From Cunninghamia lanceolata (Eukaryota; Streptophyta; Pinopsida; Cupressales; Cupressaceae): a stretch of 64,000 nt of DNA. The stretch is from positions 1,550,001 to 1,614,000 of the forward strand of contig BSBN01000047.1 in NCBI GenBank assembly GCA_027924645.1. The letters run 5' to 3'. How positions within the stretch are numbered: position 1 is the stretch's first letter; every line of letters starts with the position of its first letter. Below the pieces are notes generated by a model. The model was not told the DNA's origin and did not search any database. It saw nothing but the letters and a program-made list of their open reading frames with translations. Made by a program: the position numbers and the translations under genes. Below are positions 20,821-31,640 of this stretch, in pieces.

Positions 20821-21760
20821 TGGCTCTAACAATGCGAACTACACAAACGTCGGTTATGACTATGTTGTTAACCATATCCGTGAAAGTGGCTCACATATCA
20901 ATGTGATCACTATAAACAAAGACCTAGAATGTAACGTTACTACCCGTAGTAACAGAGTTACCCTTAGGGGAGCCTCCGCTCCTCTAAACCACCAATACAA
21001 TATCGTGGATCAACTCCACAAAACATCGGCACATATCTCCATATTGGAACTGCTGCGTCTATCTCCTTCCCATAGGACCATACTCGATAAAGCCTTAGCA
21101 GAAGCCTCAGTTCCCACAAATCTAGCCAAAGAGAAATTCCAAACCATGGTAGGTCACATCACCTCACCACCTTCCTTATCATTCACTAAGAAGGATGATA
21201 TGTCTATCACACAACCCCATAGTGCCTCCCTCCATATCGAAGCCTTCGTGCACAAACACAAAATCAAAAGAGTCCTAATAGATGGAGGGGCTGGTCTGAA
21301 TATTTGCACATTAAAGCTAATCCTTACATTGGGGTTTTCAGAGAAGGCTATAGATCTGAAAAAGAGAATCACTATCAAAGCCTATGATGAGGAAGAGAGA
21401 ACGACCAAAGGAACTGTGATTCTACCAATCAGGGTGGGCCCCATAGTAAAAGAGGTAGCTTGTCAAGTCCTAGATAGGGATTTGGCATACAAAATTCTTC
21501 TTGGGAGACCATGGATACACACTCTAAGGCAGTACCTTCCACCTACCACCAATGCATTAAGTTCCCACACGAAGGGCAAGAGTTCACCATCCAAGGTGAC
21601 CCTAACCCCTTTCTTTCAATACTGCAACTCTATTCAGCCAAAGCCGGAGGTAGTGATCCCGACCAATCGGGCTTCTGCTATCTCTTCATCTTATGTAGAC
21701 CCAGCTACACTTGCTTCCTCTTCAAGAGCATCTCAACCGGGACTCCAAATCAAAGATAAT
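20821..21760 (+). pseudogene. Aspartic protease of element B (DGG form)
   Basis: Reading resumes in another frame just after the A7 run (NNGSNNANYTNVGYDY), continuous with the zinc-knuckle region if one A is removed. RVLIDGGAGLNICTLKL at about 21,265-21,320 is the catalytic loop with DGG instead of D-S/T-G. ITIKAYDEEERTTKGTVILPIRVG and LLGRPWIHTL complete the domain at about 21,520. Two compensating frameshifts flank the segment KAVPSTYHQCIKFPHEGQ (about 21,530-21,610). The neighbouring residues are as well conserved as in element A, so the domain was probably functional in the ancestor. Confidence 0.8.
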
Positions 21761-22980
21761 GGCCTGGGTGAGTACATGGCCTCCCGATCCCTCTGTCTAG
21801 CACAATTACCTCTATCTCCTAGATTGCATGGGAGATCCATACTAAGAACACCAAACGCAGAAAAGATCACTAAAGGACCATTTATAAAATGGGGAAGCCT
21901 AGAGGATGAGAGTGAGGAAAAGGATATCCTGCAATGGCTATACAAGGATAAAGCCAGCCCCTCAAGGATGAAGCCAACCCCTCAACATTATAGGACCACC
22001 CCGTCATACCAACAACACAATATGGTCAAGGTTTTCAAATACTAAAGAGTATGGGGTATGAAGGATGGGGTCCACTGAATTCAAGCAAGGATGGCATCAC
22101 TGAACCCATCCAACCTCATGCCTTGGCAGCCCGAGACACTATAGGGCTAGGGTACACGGGAACATCACAAGACACCAAGACCAACATCAGCAAAGCCTAA
22201 CAAACAGAAACAGCTACTAGTAATATGATTGAACACATTCAGAGAATGCAGATGTGGAGTGATACAGATTCTAATGAGTATGAGTGGGATAGCCTCTTTG
22301 AGATATCTTGTGAGGAAAAAGATATTGATGTGGTCCACAAGTATGACCCGACTTCCGCAAATGAGGGACAAAGCCCACGGGTTGGGTTGCTAGAGTCTGT
22401 ACCACACAATAACCATAGTGAGAATCGCGAGGAAGGAATGAGTCCACTCTTGACGGATCCGCTAACGGAGACTACCATCGCAAACCTCATACATACCAGC
22501 GATAATTCTATCCTAACCATTAATGCCAGTGAACCAGACCCAACTAGCAATCCCTTACCTTTAATCTATCCTGAACTTATCGACTGGGACCTAGAAGGTA
22601 CCACCCCTGAACTGGACACCTTCGAAAATGATGAGGCCATCAATGATTATCTGGAACTGAGAAATCACATACATGTAGGAGACCACAGAGTTGGCTATGC
22701 TATAGAACTCAACACGCAGTCATATTTTGGGGAGAGCACCAAGCCTTTCAGTCACAAAAATGTCAAAATAAAAGAAGGGTCCAATGGTGAAAACTGCTCC
22801 GTGGCAGCGTTAGACCACCAAAATAGTAAAAACAAAGATGCATCCGATGGTGAAAACTTCTCTAAGGTGCCAAAAGATGGAAGGCTTGACCCTCTCCCCA
22901 ATCTTACACATCAGGAGAGATCGTCGATACTGATAGAACCAGCAGAACCTACCAATTTCAAGACCGAGGATGAGCCCAGG
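21761..22980 (+). pseudogene. Protease-RT linker of element B with G-patch-like motif and GEN repeats
   Basis: After a frameshift near 22,030, GFQILKSMGYEGWGPLNSSKDGITEPI (about 22,030-22,110) reads like a G-patch and aligns with the corresponding segment of element A. A stop at 22,198 precedes a long open stretch from 22,225 that runs through RT to 23,673. An acidic region (EYEWDSLFEISCEEKDIDV) and the conserved LIDWDLEGTTPELDTFENDEAI follow. At 22,770-22,880 two GEN modules (SNGENCSVAAL and SDGENFSKVPKDG) 21 residues apart are encoded around GGTGAAAAC (22,786-22,794 and 22,849-22,857). No known enzyme motif beyond these. Confidence 0.65.
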
Positions 22981-24420
22981 ATGATCTACATGGCCAAGGC
23001 CCTCACAGACCCTGAAAAATCAACATTTACAGATTTCTTCAAGAGAATGCAAATCAACTTCGCATGGACATATGCTGACATGCCCGGGATTGATCCAAAT
23101 CTCATCATGCATCACTTATCTTTAGCTCCAAGAGCTAAGCCTGTTAAACAAAAGCTCAGAAAGATACATCCGCATGTGGCACTCATGGTCAAAGAAGAAT
23201 TGAAGAAACTGTTAGATGTCAGGTTTATCAAACCCATAGATTATTCGGAATGCGTTTCAAATATCGTACCAGTGGCCAAATCGAATGGCAGGGTCAGAAT
23301 ATGTAGTGACTTCAGGGACCTAAACAAAGCTTGTCCGAAGGATGACTTCCCCTTGCCCAACATCGACATGATTGTTGATCTCACGGTAGGTCATAACATG
23401 CTGTCACTTATGGATGGTTTCTCAGGCTATAACCAAATAAAGATTGCACCTGAAGACCAACACAAGACAACTTTTACATGTCCTTGGGGCACCTACTGTT
23501 GGTGCGTCATGCCATTTGGTCTAAAGAATGCGGGGGCAACATATCAGAGAGCCATGACCACAATCTTCCACAATATGATGCACACCATAATGGAAGATTA
23601 TGTGGATGATATCCTAGCAAAATCACTTACAAGAGAAGGACATCTGGCAGTACTGGATAAAATATTCACATGACTAGAATAGTTTAAGGTGCGCCTCAAT
23701 CTAAAGAAGTGTGTATTTGGGGTTACTACAGGTAAGCTGGTAGGGTACATTGTGTCGGCAAATGGGATTGAGGTCGATCCAGCTAAGGTGAAAGCCATCA
23801 CGGAAATGCCACCTCCCAAGAATCTCACTTAGTTAAGGTCCTTGCAAGGAAAGCTACAATCCATCCAAAGGTTCATTGCTCAGTTGGCAAACAAGAGCCA
23901 CCCATTTTCCCATCTGCTACATAAGAATGTCACTTTTAGATGGAGCGAGTCATGTGAGCAAGTGTTTCATCTATTAAAATAATATCTGGCAAACCCACCT
24001 GTGTTGATGCTGCCAATTCAGGGTAAACCTCTATTACTATACATCTTGGCTACACCAACAGCCCTAGGAGCTCTCCTGGCCCAACACAACAATGAAGGGA
24101 AAGAATAGGCCATATATTATATCAGTTAGACGCTTGTGGGGTATGAGCTACAATATACACCCATCGAAAGAGCATGTCTCGCTGTGGTCTTTGCCTCCCA
24201 AAAATGGAGACATTACCTGCTATCACACTTTGTCAGATTAATAGCGAAAATTGATCCACTAAAATACTTGCTCAACAAAGCAGCTCTAATGGGCAGATTA
24301 CTAAATGGGTCATGCTTCTAAGTGAGTTTGACATTGAATATGTGGACATAAAAGCAATCAAAGGACAAGCACTTGTAGATCAGCTGGAAGATGCCCCCCT
24401 AATGGATAATAGCCCTCTAA
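22981..24420 (+). pseudogene. Reverse transcriptase and native RNase H of element B
   Basis: RT blocks in order: NFAWTYADMPGIDPNL, KLLDVRFIKPIDY, RICSDFRDLNKACPKDDFPLP, MLSLMDGFSGYNQIKI, CVMPFGLKNAGATYQRAM, and the catalytic box YVDDI at about 23,600-23,614. The reading is open to the TGA at 23,671; below that, stops at 23,680, 23,830, 23,980, 24,107 and 24,127 break the connection and RNase H. The RNase H reads LLLYILATPTALGALLAQ with no Asp at the usual first catalytic position. A frameshift near 24,300 precedes LLSEFDIEYVDIKAIKGQALVDQL. RT was intact in its palm region, so this copy decayed mainly by point stops. Confidence 0.9.
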
Positions 24421-24860
24421 GCTGCGAGTTTCCAGATGAATCTATATTCCACATCAATACAACAACCTGGAAACTGTACTTTGACGGCTCATACACTCAG
24501 CATGGGTTGGGGGCAGGTATCTTGTTGATCACACCTAATGGCGACACCATCCCAAAGTCATACAGGCTACTCTTTCCTTGTACTAACAACGTGGCAGAGT
24601 ATGAAGCACTGGTCATCGGTATCAAGCTAGCCGCAGAATGGAGTATCAAAGAGCTACAGGTATATGGGGATTCACAACTGGTCATAAATCAAGTAAACGA
24701 TGACTACCAGACAAAGGATGAGAAATTGATTCCTTACAAATGGATGGTAGATGACTTCAAAGAATACTTTGACCAGATCTCTTTTTAGTAGATACCATGG
24801 ATAGAAAATAAAGCTGCAGATGCAATGGCGACTATCGCATCTCTCCTAGATATCCCAGAC
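24421..24860 (+). pseudogene. Second (plant/archaeal-type) RNase H of element B
   Basis: TWKLYFDGSYTQHGLGAGILLIT (first Asp), NNVAEYEALVIGIKLA (Glu), VYGDSQLVINQV (second Asp) and NKAADAMATIASLLD (fourth residue) show a complete type-I RNase H of the kind acquired by Tat elements. A pair of stops at 24,786-24,791 separates the last block. Unlike the native RNase H upstream, all four catalytic positions are kept, which fits a division of labour in which this domain does the catalysis. Confidence 0.85.
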
Positions 24861-26218
24861 AAATAATGGCATTACGAGTTCTTGGTAGAGCCAGTATCTT
24901 GTCCTGTGTATGATACCCCCGAATCCCACATTATTTGCCACATTATTGGAGCAAATTCCCCCCTATATGGAAAAATATTCACCTATCTCAAAGAGAACAT
25001 CCTCCCGCCAAATCTCTCCAATAACCAGAAATGAACCTTTATCCGGCAAGCATCCTGTTATACTATTATCGCTAATACTCTATATCGAAGAGGTCTCGAT
25101 GGTACTCTTCTTAGATGTCTCGATAGTGAGGAATCTCAAACCACCCTGAGCGAGATACACAAGGGTATATGTGGAACCCACTCTAGCGGCTCTACCCTAG
25201 CTAAGAAACTCACGCACATGGGGTACTACTGGCCGACCATGGAACAAGACTCTTATCAGTTCATCAAAAAGTGCAAGAAATGCCAAATCCACGGGAACAT
25301 AATACATGCACCAGTGCAGGAGCTGTAGCCTTTGACAACTCCTTGGCCATTCTATCAGTGGGGACTCAACTTAGTGGGCAAGATTCACCCCCTTCATCCA
25401 GCGGACACAAGTTCATAATCACTGCCATTGAGTACTTCACGAAGTGGATTGAAGCTGTGCCCTTAGCCAACATCACCGACAAACAAATTGCCTCATTCAT
25501 CCTAATCTATATCATTTGTCGCTATGGTATCCCTTCGTCCATTATCATAGATAATGGATGACCCTTCAAAAATCAGGATGTCAAGGAATTATGTGACAAA
25601 TTCCACATCTAACACCGCTTTTCCACCCCGTATTACCCCCAAGGCAACGGTTAGGCGGAGGCATCAAATAAAGCCATACTAAAAATCTTGAAAAAGACTG
25701 TTAATGATGCTGGCCGTGATTGGCATGTCCAACTAAATCTCGCACTGTGGGCCTACCGCACAAGCATCTACACACCCACAGGTGCAACACCATATTCCCT
25801 GGTCTATGGAGCTGAAGCCATCTTGCCCATCGAAGTTGAGATCCCATCTTTGCGAGTGTCATTAAGAGGCCTCATCCCCGATGAAGAATACAGAGTGACT
25901 AGACTGCAAGAGTTAGAACTGCTGGAAGAAAGAAGGCAACAGGCCTTTAACCACCTGAAAGCATATCAACAAAGAATGTCCAAAAGCTATAATCACAAGG
26001 TAAAGCCCCGAGTCTTCCAAGTTGGTGATCTCATCCTCAGAGAGAACCCCAGAAATCAGCTAGATAGAGAAAAGAAAGGAAAGTTCGAACCCAACTGGTT
26101 AGGGCCTTATGTCGTCATTGCAGCCTATGGATCAGGGGCATATCAATTGGCCACATCTGAAGGTGAACTCTTTGATGATCCTGTCAATAGCATGCATCTT
26201 CACAAGTTCTATACCTGA
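24861..26218 (+). pseudogene. Integrase of element B
   Basis: Zinc-binding HHCC region: IHKGICGTHSSG and CKKCQIHG (about 25,155-25,295). The core has QWGLNLVGKI at about 25,358-25,385, where the first catalytic Asp (present as GLDLIG in element A) is Asn; IIIDNG (second Asp) at about 25,540-25,560; and PYYPQGNG-stop-AEASN (Glu retained). The C-terminal half, 25,688-26,218, is open and includes ALWAYRTSIYTPTGATPYSLVYG and VGDLILREN, ending SMHLHKFYT. At least five stops lie in the N-terminal half (24,865, 25,034, 25,326, 25,559, 25,609, 25,652). Inactive. Confidence 0.9.
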
Positions 26219-26229
26219 AAACCCCGATG

Positions 26230-26420
26230 TAAGGGAGTCTTGAAAAAATCAAAAAAATTGAAAAAGTGATAAAAAATAGAACAAAAATATCAAAAAAATG
26301 GAAAATAACAAAAAGGATCGGTACCATGATGAAAACCTGGCAAACAGGTGTCATGTGTACTTTTGGCTACACGTGCAAATAAAAGTAAGTGGTGAAAACT
26401 TGGTAAACAGGCGCTATCTA
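26230..26420 (+). repeat. A-rich tract and two nested hairpins 3' of element B pol
   Basis: An A-rich stretch (26,236-26,315) precedes two stem-loops at 26,321-26,360 and about 26,388-26,416. Both have the GTGAAAAC or ATGAAAAC shoulder, a CCTG/CAGG or CTTG/CAGG inner stem and a G(C/T)AAA loop. In the first, GTAC and CATGA on the left match TCATG and GTAC on the right. The architecture and position equal those of element A. Confidence 0.7.
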
Positions 26421-27920
26421 TGACAAACCACTCCCTCCATCTATGACGATTTCATTTGACTCTTGTCCCCATCACACCGAACCAATCAAACCATGGTCCA
26501 ACATCCCAAACTACGTCGCCTCTGAGCTATCACGTAGGCAAGACCATTATCAATGCGCCCCCGAGGCTCCACTTTCCCGTCCATTCCATGTCTAGTCCTT
26601 CTATCTATCAGAGTTTGCTCTTCTTCCCTATCCATCTCATATCTTGTCATCTGTCCCGCTACCCATCCGTGTCTGTACCTTTCTCTAGACAAGTGCATGC
26701 AGCAAAGCACGCTTCCCAACACAGCAAAAACCATGACGCAAAACATCAACCTATCCAAGGCAAAACAGAGCACCATACCGAAACACTCAAGCTAAATCTC
26801 ATATCAATTATGGCAAAAAGACACATCTAAATGCAAGAATGTTTTGTGTTGGTTAGATTAAGAGTCTTGATTTATGCTATCAAGCCTTTCTATGCTACTC
26901 GAGGATGCCAAAAGCTAGAGATGCTATGATGGGGGCATGAATATTTTCTTTGTCTGCTGCTTGTGGATTAAACTTTAGTAATGTGACGACTTTTGTCTAA
27001 CGACATGATCGGCAAAAGATCATCGAGGACTCCGACGTCTAAACATGAAAAGGGGCAATCCTTGTCTGTTGAAAAATGCAAGAAATACTCAGGTCATCTA
27101 GATTCAATTTTGACTAGATGCTTGTATTAACTTGCTATATCAAAATCCATGTAAGTAATACTCAGGTCATCTTGATTTAATTATACCTAGATGCTTGTAT
27201 TTTCTTACAACATAATAAAGCCCAATGATGAAAGCGCTTCAAAATACTTGCTATATCAAGATGACAAATATCCATATCCATACCGTATCCAACTGCACTT
27301 CATATCCATTTCCATACCGTATCCAATTGCAAGTCTATCCTTAATCCATGCCAATCAAGTCAAGTCAATCTTGTCAAATGATCCGATCACAATCAGTGGT
27401 CTTGATCCTTGTCCGGTCGTAAACCATATCAATCAGTCATAACTATCCTTCATGTTGCTCTAGGGATACATCACTCCCCGTCATGACAACACTATCGTAT
27501 ATCGTTATCATATGTCTTAGACAGGATGTCGCATTGTCGAAACTAGACCCGGAGTCTTATACGACATGTCTCATTCCTGACACCAGACATCATCGACCTA
27601 TATCATTGGTTTACCGCTCGATAGGGGCAATACCTTGGTTGTTCCTGTACCATTTGGGCATACTTGCTTACTTGCTTGTGTGTGTTATCATTTTTATCTT
27701 GCATTCCATATCATTCATCCCTTTCTTCTGCATCCAACCATTTCATCCCCTGTCAACCTATCTCATCGTGAGATTGTCCGTCTCACGCCTTCTACCTTCT
27801 CCCCGTCCAATCTCCCGAGGGGGCATCCTATCATCATAACCTGTACCAGGGGCAAACTAGGGCATGTATCATTATCAGACTATTTATTCTTTGAAACAAC
27901 GTGATAAAACACATTGCTTC
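26421..27920 (+). other. 3' untranslated region of element B
   Basis: No gene recognised. It contains ATGATGGGGGCATGAAT at 26,925-26,941, a tandem duplication of about 73 bp with CTCAGGTCATCT at 27,088 and 27,161, and two copies of CCATACCGTATCCAA near 27,278 and 27,314. Short ORFs here are Ser/Pro/His-rich and look like chance. Confidence 0.55.
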
Positions 27921-27934
27921 AAAGAGGGGCAAAA
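27921..27934 (+). promoter_or_regulatory. Polypurine tract of element B
   Basis: AAAGAGGGGCAAAA ends directly at the TG of the 3' LTR, where plus-strand DNA synthesis is primed in LTR retrotransposons. Confidence 0.85.
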
Positions 27935-28925
27935 TGTATACACCTAAAATTGGCTCGGGTCGAATTAAGTAAATATTTTAATATTTATCTTAATTTTCTT
28001 CTGTCAATTAAATAAATATTATAAATTTATTTAATTGGCTCATTATCCCATAATTAAATAAAGTTATTTTATTTAATTAAATTCCCTCTCACATCAATTA
28101 AATTCCCTAAATTCTTCTAAAGTCCAAAATCCACCTCACAAAATCCACCTCATCAATCCACATCATCTCTTCCACCTCACCATGTTGCACATATAATTAA
28201 ATATTCTTAATATTTAATTAGCTAATATCCTCCATTTTCCAAAATAAATTTTTAAATCAATTTTCCTCCACCAAATTGAATATTTAATTCAATGTTCCCC
28301 ACTAGCCTTCACCAATTGAATATTTAATTCAATTGTTCCCCATTATTCTCCACCATGAATTCTTAATTCAATTGTCATAACCCATTATCCTCCACCATTT
28401 ATTCTTAATTCAATTGTCATAACCCATTATCCTCCACTTTGAATATTTAATTCATCCATTATGAATTAAAGATTCACAAAAAAGGAGAGCCATTGATCTC
28501 ATCCTTTGATCCTCACCCTCCATTCTATTTTCAGAAATTCTATAAATAGAACCCTCTTCTAAGCCATTAGGAGAGAAACTTCATTTGCACAATCATTATA
28601 CCCAAAATTCTCTCATCTTCTCTTTTCAAATCCATTCTCAAAGTGTCCTCCATTATTGTGTGTTGAAACTTCCATTCAACACAGACAGGTATTCTAAGCC
28701 ATTCTTCCTTTGTCATCTTCAAACAAGCAAGCAAGCAAGGAAAGCTTCTGAGGGCTTCTCAAATCAAGATCAAAGCAAGATAGGCAACAATGGAAAACAA
28801 CAGGTAAACAGGGTTGTAAGTATGCTCTTACTCATCTTGGTTTGATTCCTCTTTGCCTTCAAATTCTATTGACGTTTGGGTGTATGTTTTCATGTATTTG
28901 ACTAACTCTCATTCTCCCCCTCACA
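27935..28925 (+). repeat. 3' LTR of element B
   Basis: Same sequence as 15,777-16,766 with about two dozen differences, from TGTATACACC to CCCCTCACA. It is followed by the target duplication CTTTG at 28,926-28,930. Confidence 0.95.
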
Positions 28926-28930
28926 CTTTG
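28926..28930. repeat. Target-site duplication CTTTG, right copy of element B
   Basis: Identical to the 5 bp before the 5' LTR. Confidence 0.9.
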
Positions 28931-30956
28931 GTCTCTGTCTCTCCAACTGGGAAATGCCAATTTGAAAGGTAGTTCTCTATGCCATTTTTGTGATATTGGA
29001 CTAATTCAGTAATTTGTAAGTTCCAAAATGGAGAAATGCTCATGTTCATAAATGAGCCCGTCGAATACTTTTTATGTTTTAATGCATTCCTCAACTCTAT
29101 GGAGATTAATAACTCCCATTACATTGTGTAAATGTATGGCCATTTCTATTTTAAAGGATTTTTTAATATTTTTTTTCATTTTATTTCCTCTAATTTTTTA
29201 GACGACCATTTTTAAAAAAAAAAATGGATGACGAAAAATAAGGGCCTACCAAATTTTTGGCAGTTACAAGATGTGTGCACATATAGAATGTCCTATCGAC
29301 CAAAAAATAAGTTCAATTAATGAACAAATTTATCCTCAACAATGTGGGAAACCAAAATTCCTAAAAATATACACTTAAAAGAAACACCAAGGATGATATC
29401 ATTATAAGGTTGATGGACAAAACATTTAGCTATATATAGTCTAATGAAAGATTGTTTGAATTTGGGAGGAATATTTATTGTAAGGGTGAAAAATTACTTG
29501 TCTCCTTTATTTTAGATTTATTTTGACCCATTTGTCTTAAGTTGATATTATTACATAAAAGTCATCAGTTAATTAGAGCTTTGTTTGAACTTGACTCCCC
29601 CATCTTAGGGGTCTATATATATAAGTGCCTAAATATGAGCAAACATATATTTCAAAGCCCAATGATGATTTTGTAGCCTAACACATGACTCTATGTGAGT
29701 GAAATAACAAAACTCTCTCTCCAAAGTAATCCTAAAATGATGAAAGTATCAAGATGATCTCTTAAAACCTTCCCCATGTAGTTTCATGCATGTTTGATTG
29801 TTTGCCAAGTTTCTACCCCGTCTTACTTCTTCATTTATTAACTTTTTCCCTTTGAATGGTACATTCTCCCCTTTGTATAGGTCTACCCTAGTGAATGGTC
29901 ATCAATTGCAACAAATGAATTGTTGTCGAAAGCGTCAAATGAACTATTTTTTTCTTTTCTTCATCCTTTCCTTCCATGGCTTTCTTTTTTCAACTTTTCA
30001 TTGTTTTCTTTGATAGATGAGAGTGCCCAACAAGCCTAGAGTTGGTTTTTTTTAATCTTTTCTATGCTAGATGGTTATAGATAGGGAAAATCTAGCTTTT
30101 CTTGGGGTCCTTCTTCCATTCCATTCTTTTGAATTCTTCCTTCTCAAGAGATACAAAAAAAATTGAGAGCTTCTTCATGCTGCAACTAGTAACCTAGCAC
30201 ACATATAGGTTTTGAAAAGAGGAAAGGATCACACTTTATAAGCTCAAAATGCTTCTAAGCATCCAAGAGAACACTTATAATCACTAGGCTCATTTACATG
30301 TCACTTTCTTACAATTTCAAAAGCTTCAAACAAAAATAGTCACCACATTACTTTTTTCTTGTCTTCATTGGTTCTACATATTCAACTTACTTGTTATCTT
30401 CCAACATGAAAGGAAAACCCATAGGAAGGGGAGAGAGTAGAAGGCAATAAATTGGGTCCCTGGGGACATTGCAATCATGTTATGTGCCTAGGGATATGAT
30501 ATTATAATGTATTTAGGTGAATGAAGATGTTGACATTAAGTTAGTTATGTTGGTGTAATTAATTATATAATCAGGTGATGAGTAGGCCTTTATTTGGATT
30601 ACCCCTCCATTATATTATTAAGAGGAGGTTTATATAAATGAGGTGATTATTATTGTAAGGAGATGTTAAGTATGATATTGTTTTGGGGATCTCTTGGTGA
30701 TATAGCATGGAGTGGATTCTTCCATAAGGAGTGTTGTATGATGTTACCCTACCTCAAGGGTTTATTCTATTTCTACATATATTGGATATTAGGGCATCTT
30801 GGCACACAAATATCTTGTGTGTTATGCGAGATATATCTTCTACATTGTAGTATTCCAATTATTATATGTGAGGATCTTACCATATCACAACACAAATCAT
30901 TAGCATCTCAAACCATTAATATCCTAGGTGTGGGATTATTTATAATAAATAAGAAA
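28931..30956. other. Region without recognised gene
   Basis: AT-rich sequence with no recognisable coding region. From about 30,430 to 30,950 it may be part of another degenerate insertion that replaced the end of the copia element (abrupt junction at about 30,957), but no terminal repeat was identified. Confidence 0.4.
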
Positions 30957-31640
30957 TGATCACCATCAAATTTATAATAAACAGATTGATTTGATTTAGA
31001 ATGCTCAAATTCTAAACTCAACACATATGTATCAAATTTCTGGTACCACATCCTAGGACTCTATTTGAGGCCATACAAAGATTTCTTCAATTTACAAACC
31101 AAATTACTTTTACCTTTCACTACATAGTAATTTGGCTATGTCATATAAATATCCTCCTCCAAATCACCATGAAGGAATGTCATTTTCACATCTATTTTCT
31201 CAACCTCTAGATTATAAGTAGTAGCAATAGAAAGCAAGAATCTAATGGATGCCATTTTTGTAAAAGGAGAAAATATCTCACCATAACCAACACCCTCAAC
31301 ATGAGAGTAACCTTTCACAATCAATCATGCTTTATACTTCTAAATACCTCCATCTGAACCAATCTTTTTCTTGAACAACCATTTGCAACCAACATGTTTT
31401 CGTCCTTCAGTTAAGGATACTTGGTTCCTTGTATCATTCTTTTTCAAAACTATAATTTCTTCATCCATGGCAATCTTCTAGGACTTTGCATCATTCATAC
31501 CTAATGCCTCTTCTATAGATATTGGTTCATCTATGTTAGTATCCAAAGTAAAAATACATCTCCAATCATCAAGTCAATATCTTTCAAATGGTTGTCTATG
31601 CCTTGTAGACCTTTGAACAAGCTTAGGTGGGGGTTCTTTC
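30957..31640 (-). pseudogene. Copia reverse transcriptase fragment
   Basis: From 31,450 leftward: HVGCKWLFKKKIGSDGG, then VKGYSHVEGVGYGEIFSPFTKMASIRFLLSIA (31,324-31,210), VEKIDVKMTFLHGDLEEDIYMT, and near 31,100-30,960 KLKKSLYGLK and MWYQKFDTYVLSLEF. These are the N-terminal palm and fingers blocks of copia RT. Stops replace residues at about 31,343, 31,328 and after SLYGLK. The catalytic aspartates (YADD box) would lie beyond the truncation point and are missing. Confidence 0.85.

Larger units (their letters stand above)
15777..28925 (+). mobile_element. Element B: structurally complete Tat-type Ty3/gypsy retrotransposon
   Basis: A 13.1-kb element bounded by two LTRs of about 990 bp in direct orientation and by the 5-bp duplication CTTTG. 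Order: LTR, primer site, long repeat-bearing leader, gag, protease, G-patch-like linker, RT, RNase H, second RNase H, integrase, structured 3' region, polypurine tract, LTR. The extra RNase H before integrase places it in the Tat lineage. The LTRs differ at about two dozen positions by eye (roughly 2%), so insertion is not recent. The coding region carries many stops and a few frameshifts; all identified domains are present, so mobilisation would depend on proteins from other copies. Confidence 0.95.

Noticed and set aside
26456..27904. Several Ser/Pro/His-rich ORFs downstream of element B pol as an env-like gene
   Set aside because: They overlap in different frames, lack membrane or signal features in a consistent frame, and lie in the 3' untranslated region with tandem repeats.
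30640..30960. TGTAAGG near 30,654 as the missing 3' LTR of the copia element
   Set aside because: Following sequence does not align with the LTR at 34,118; only seven bases match.
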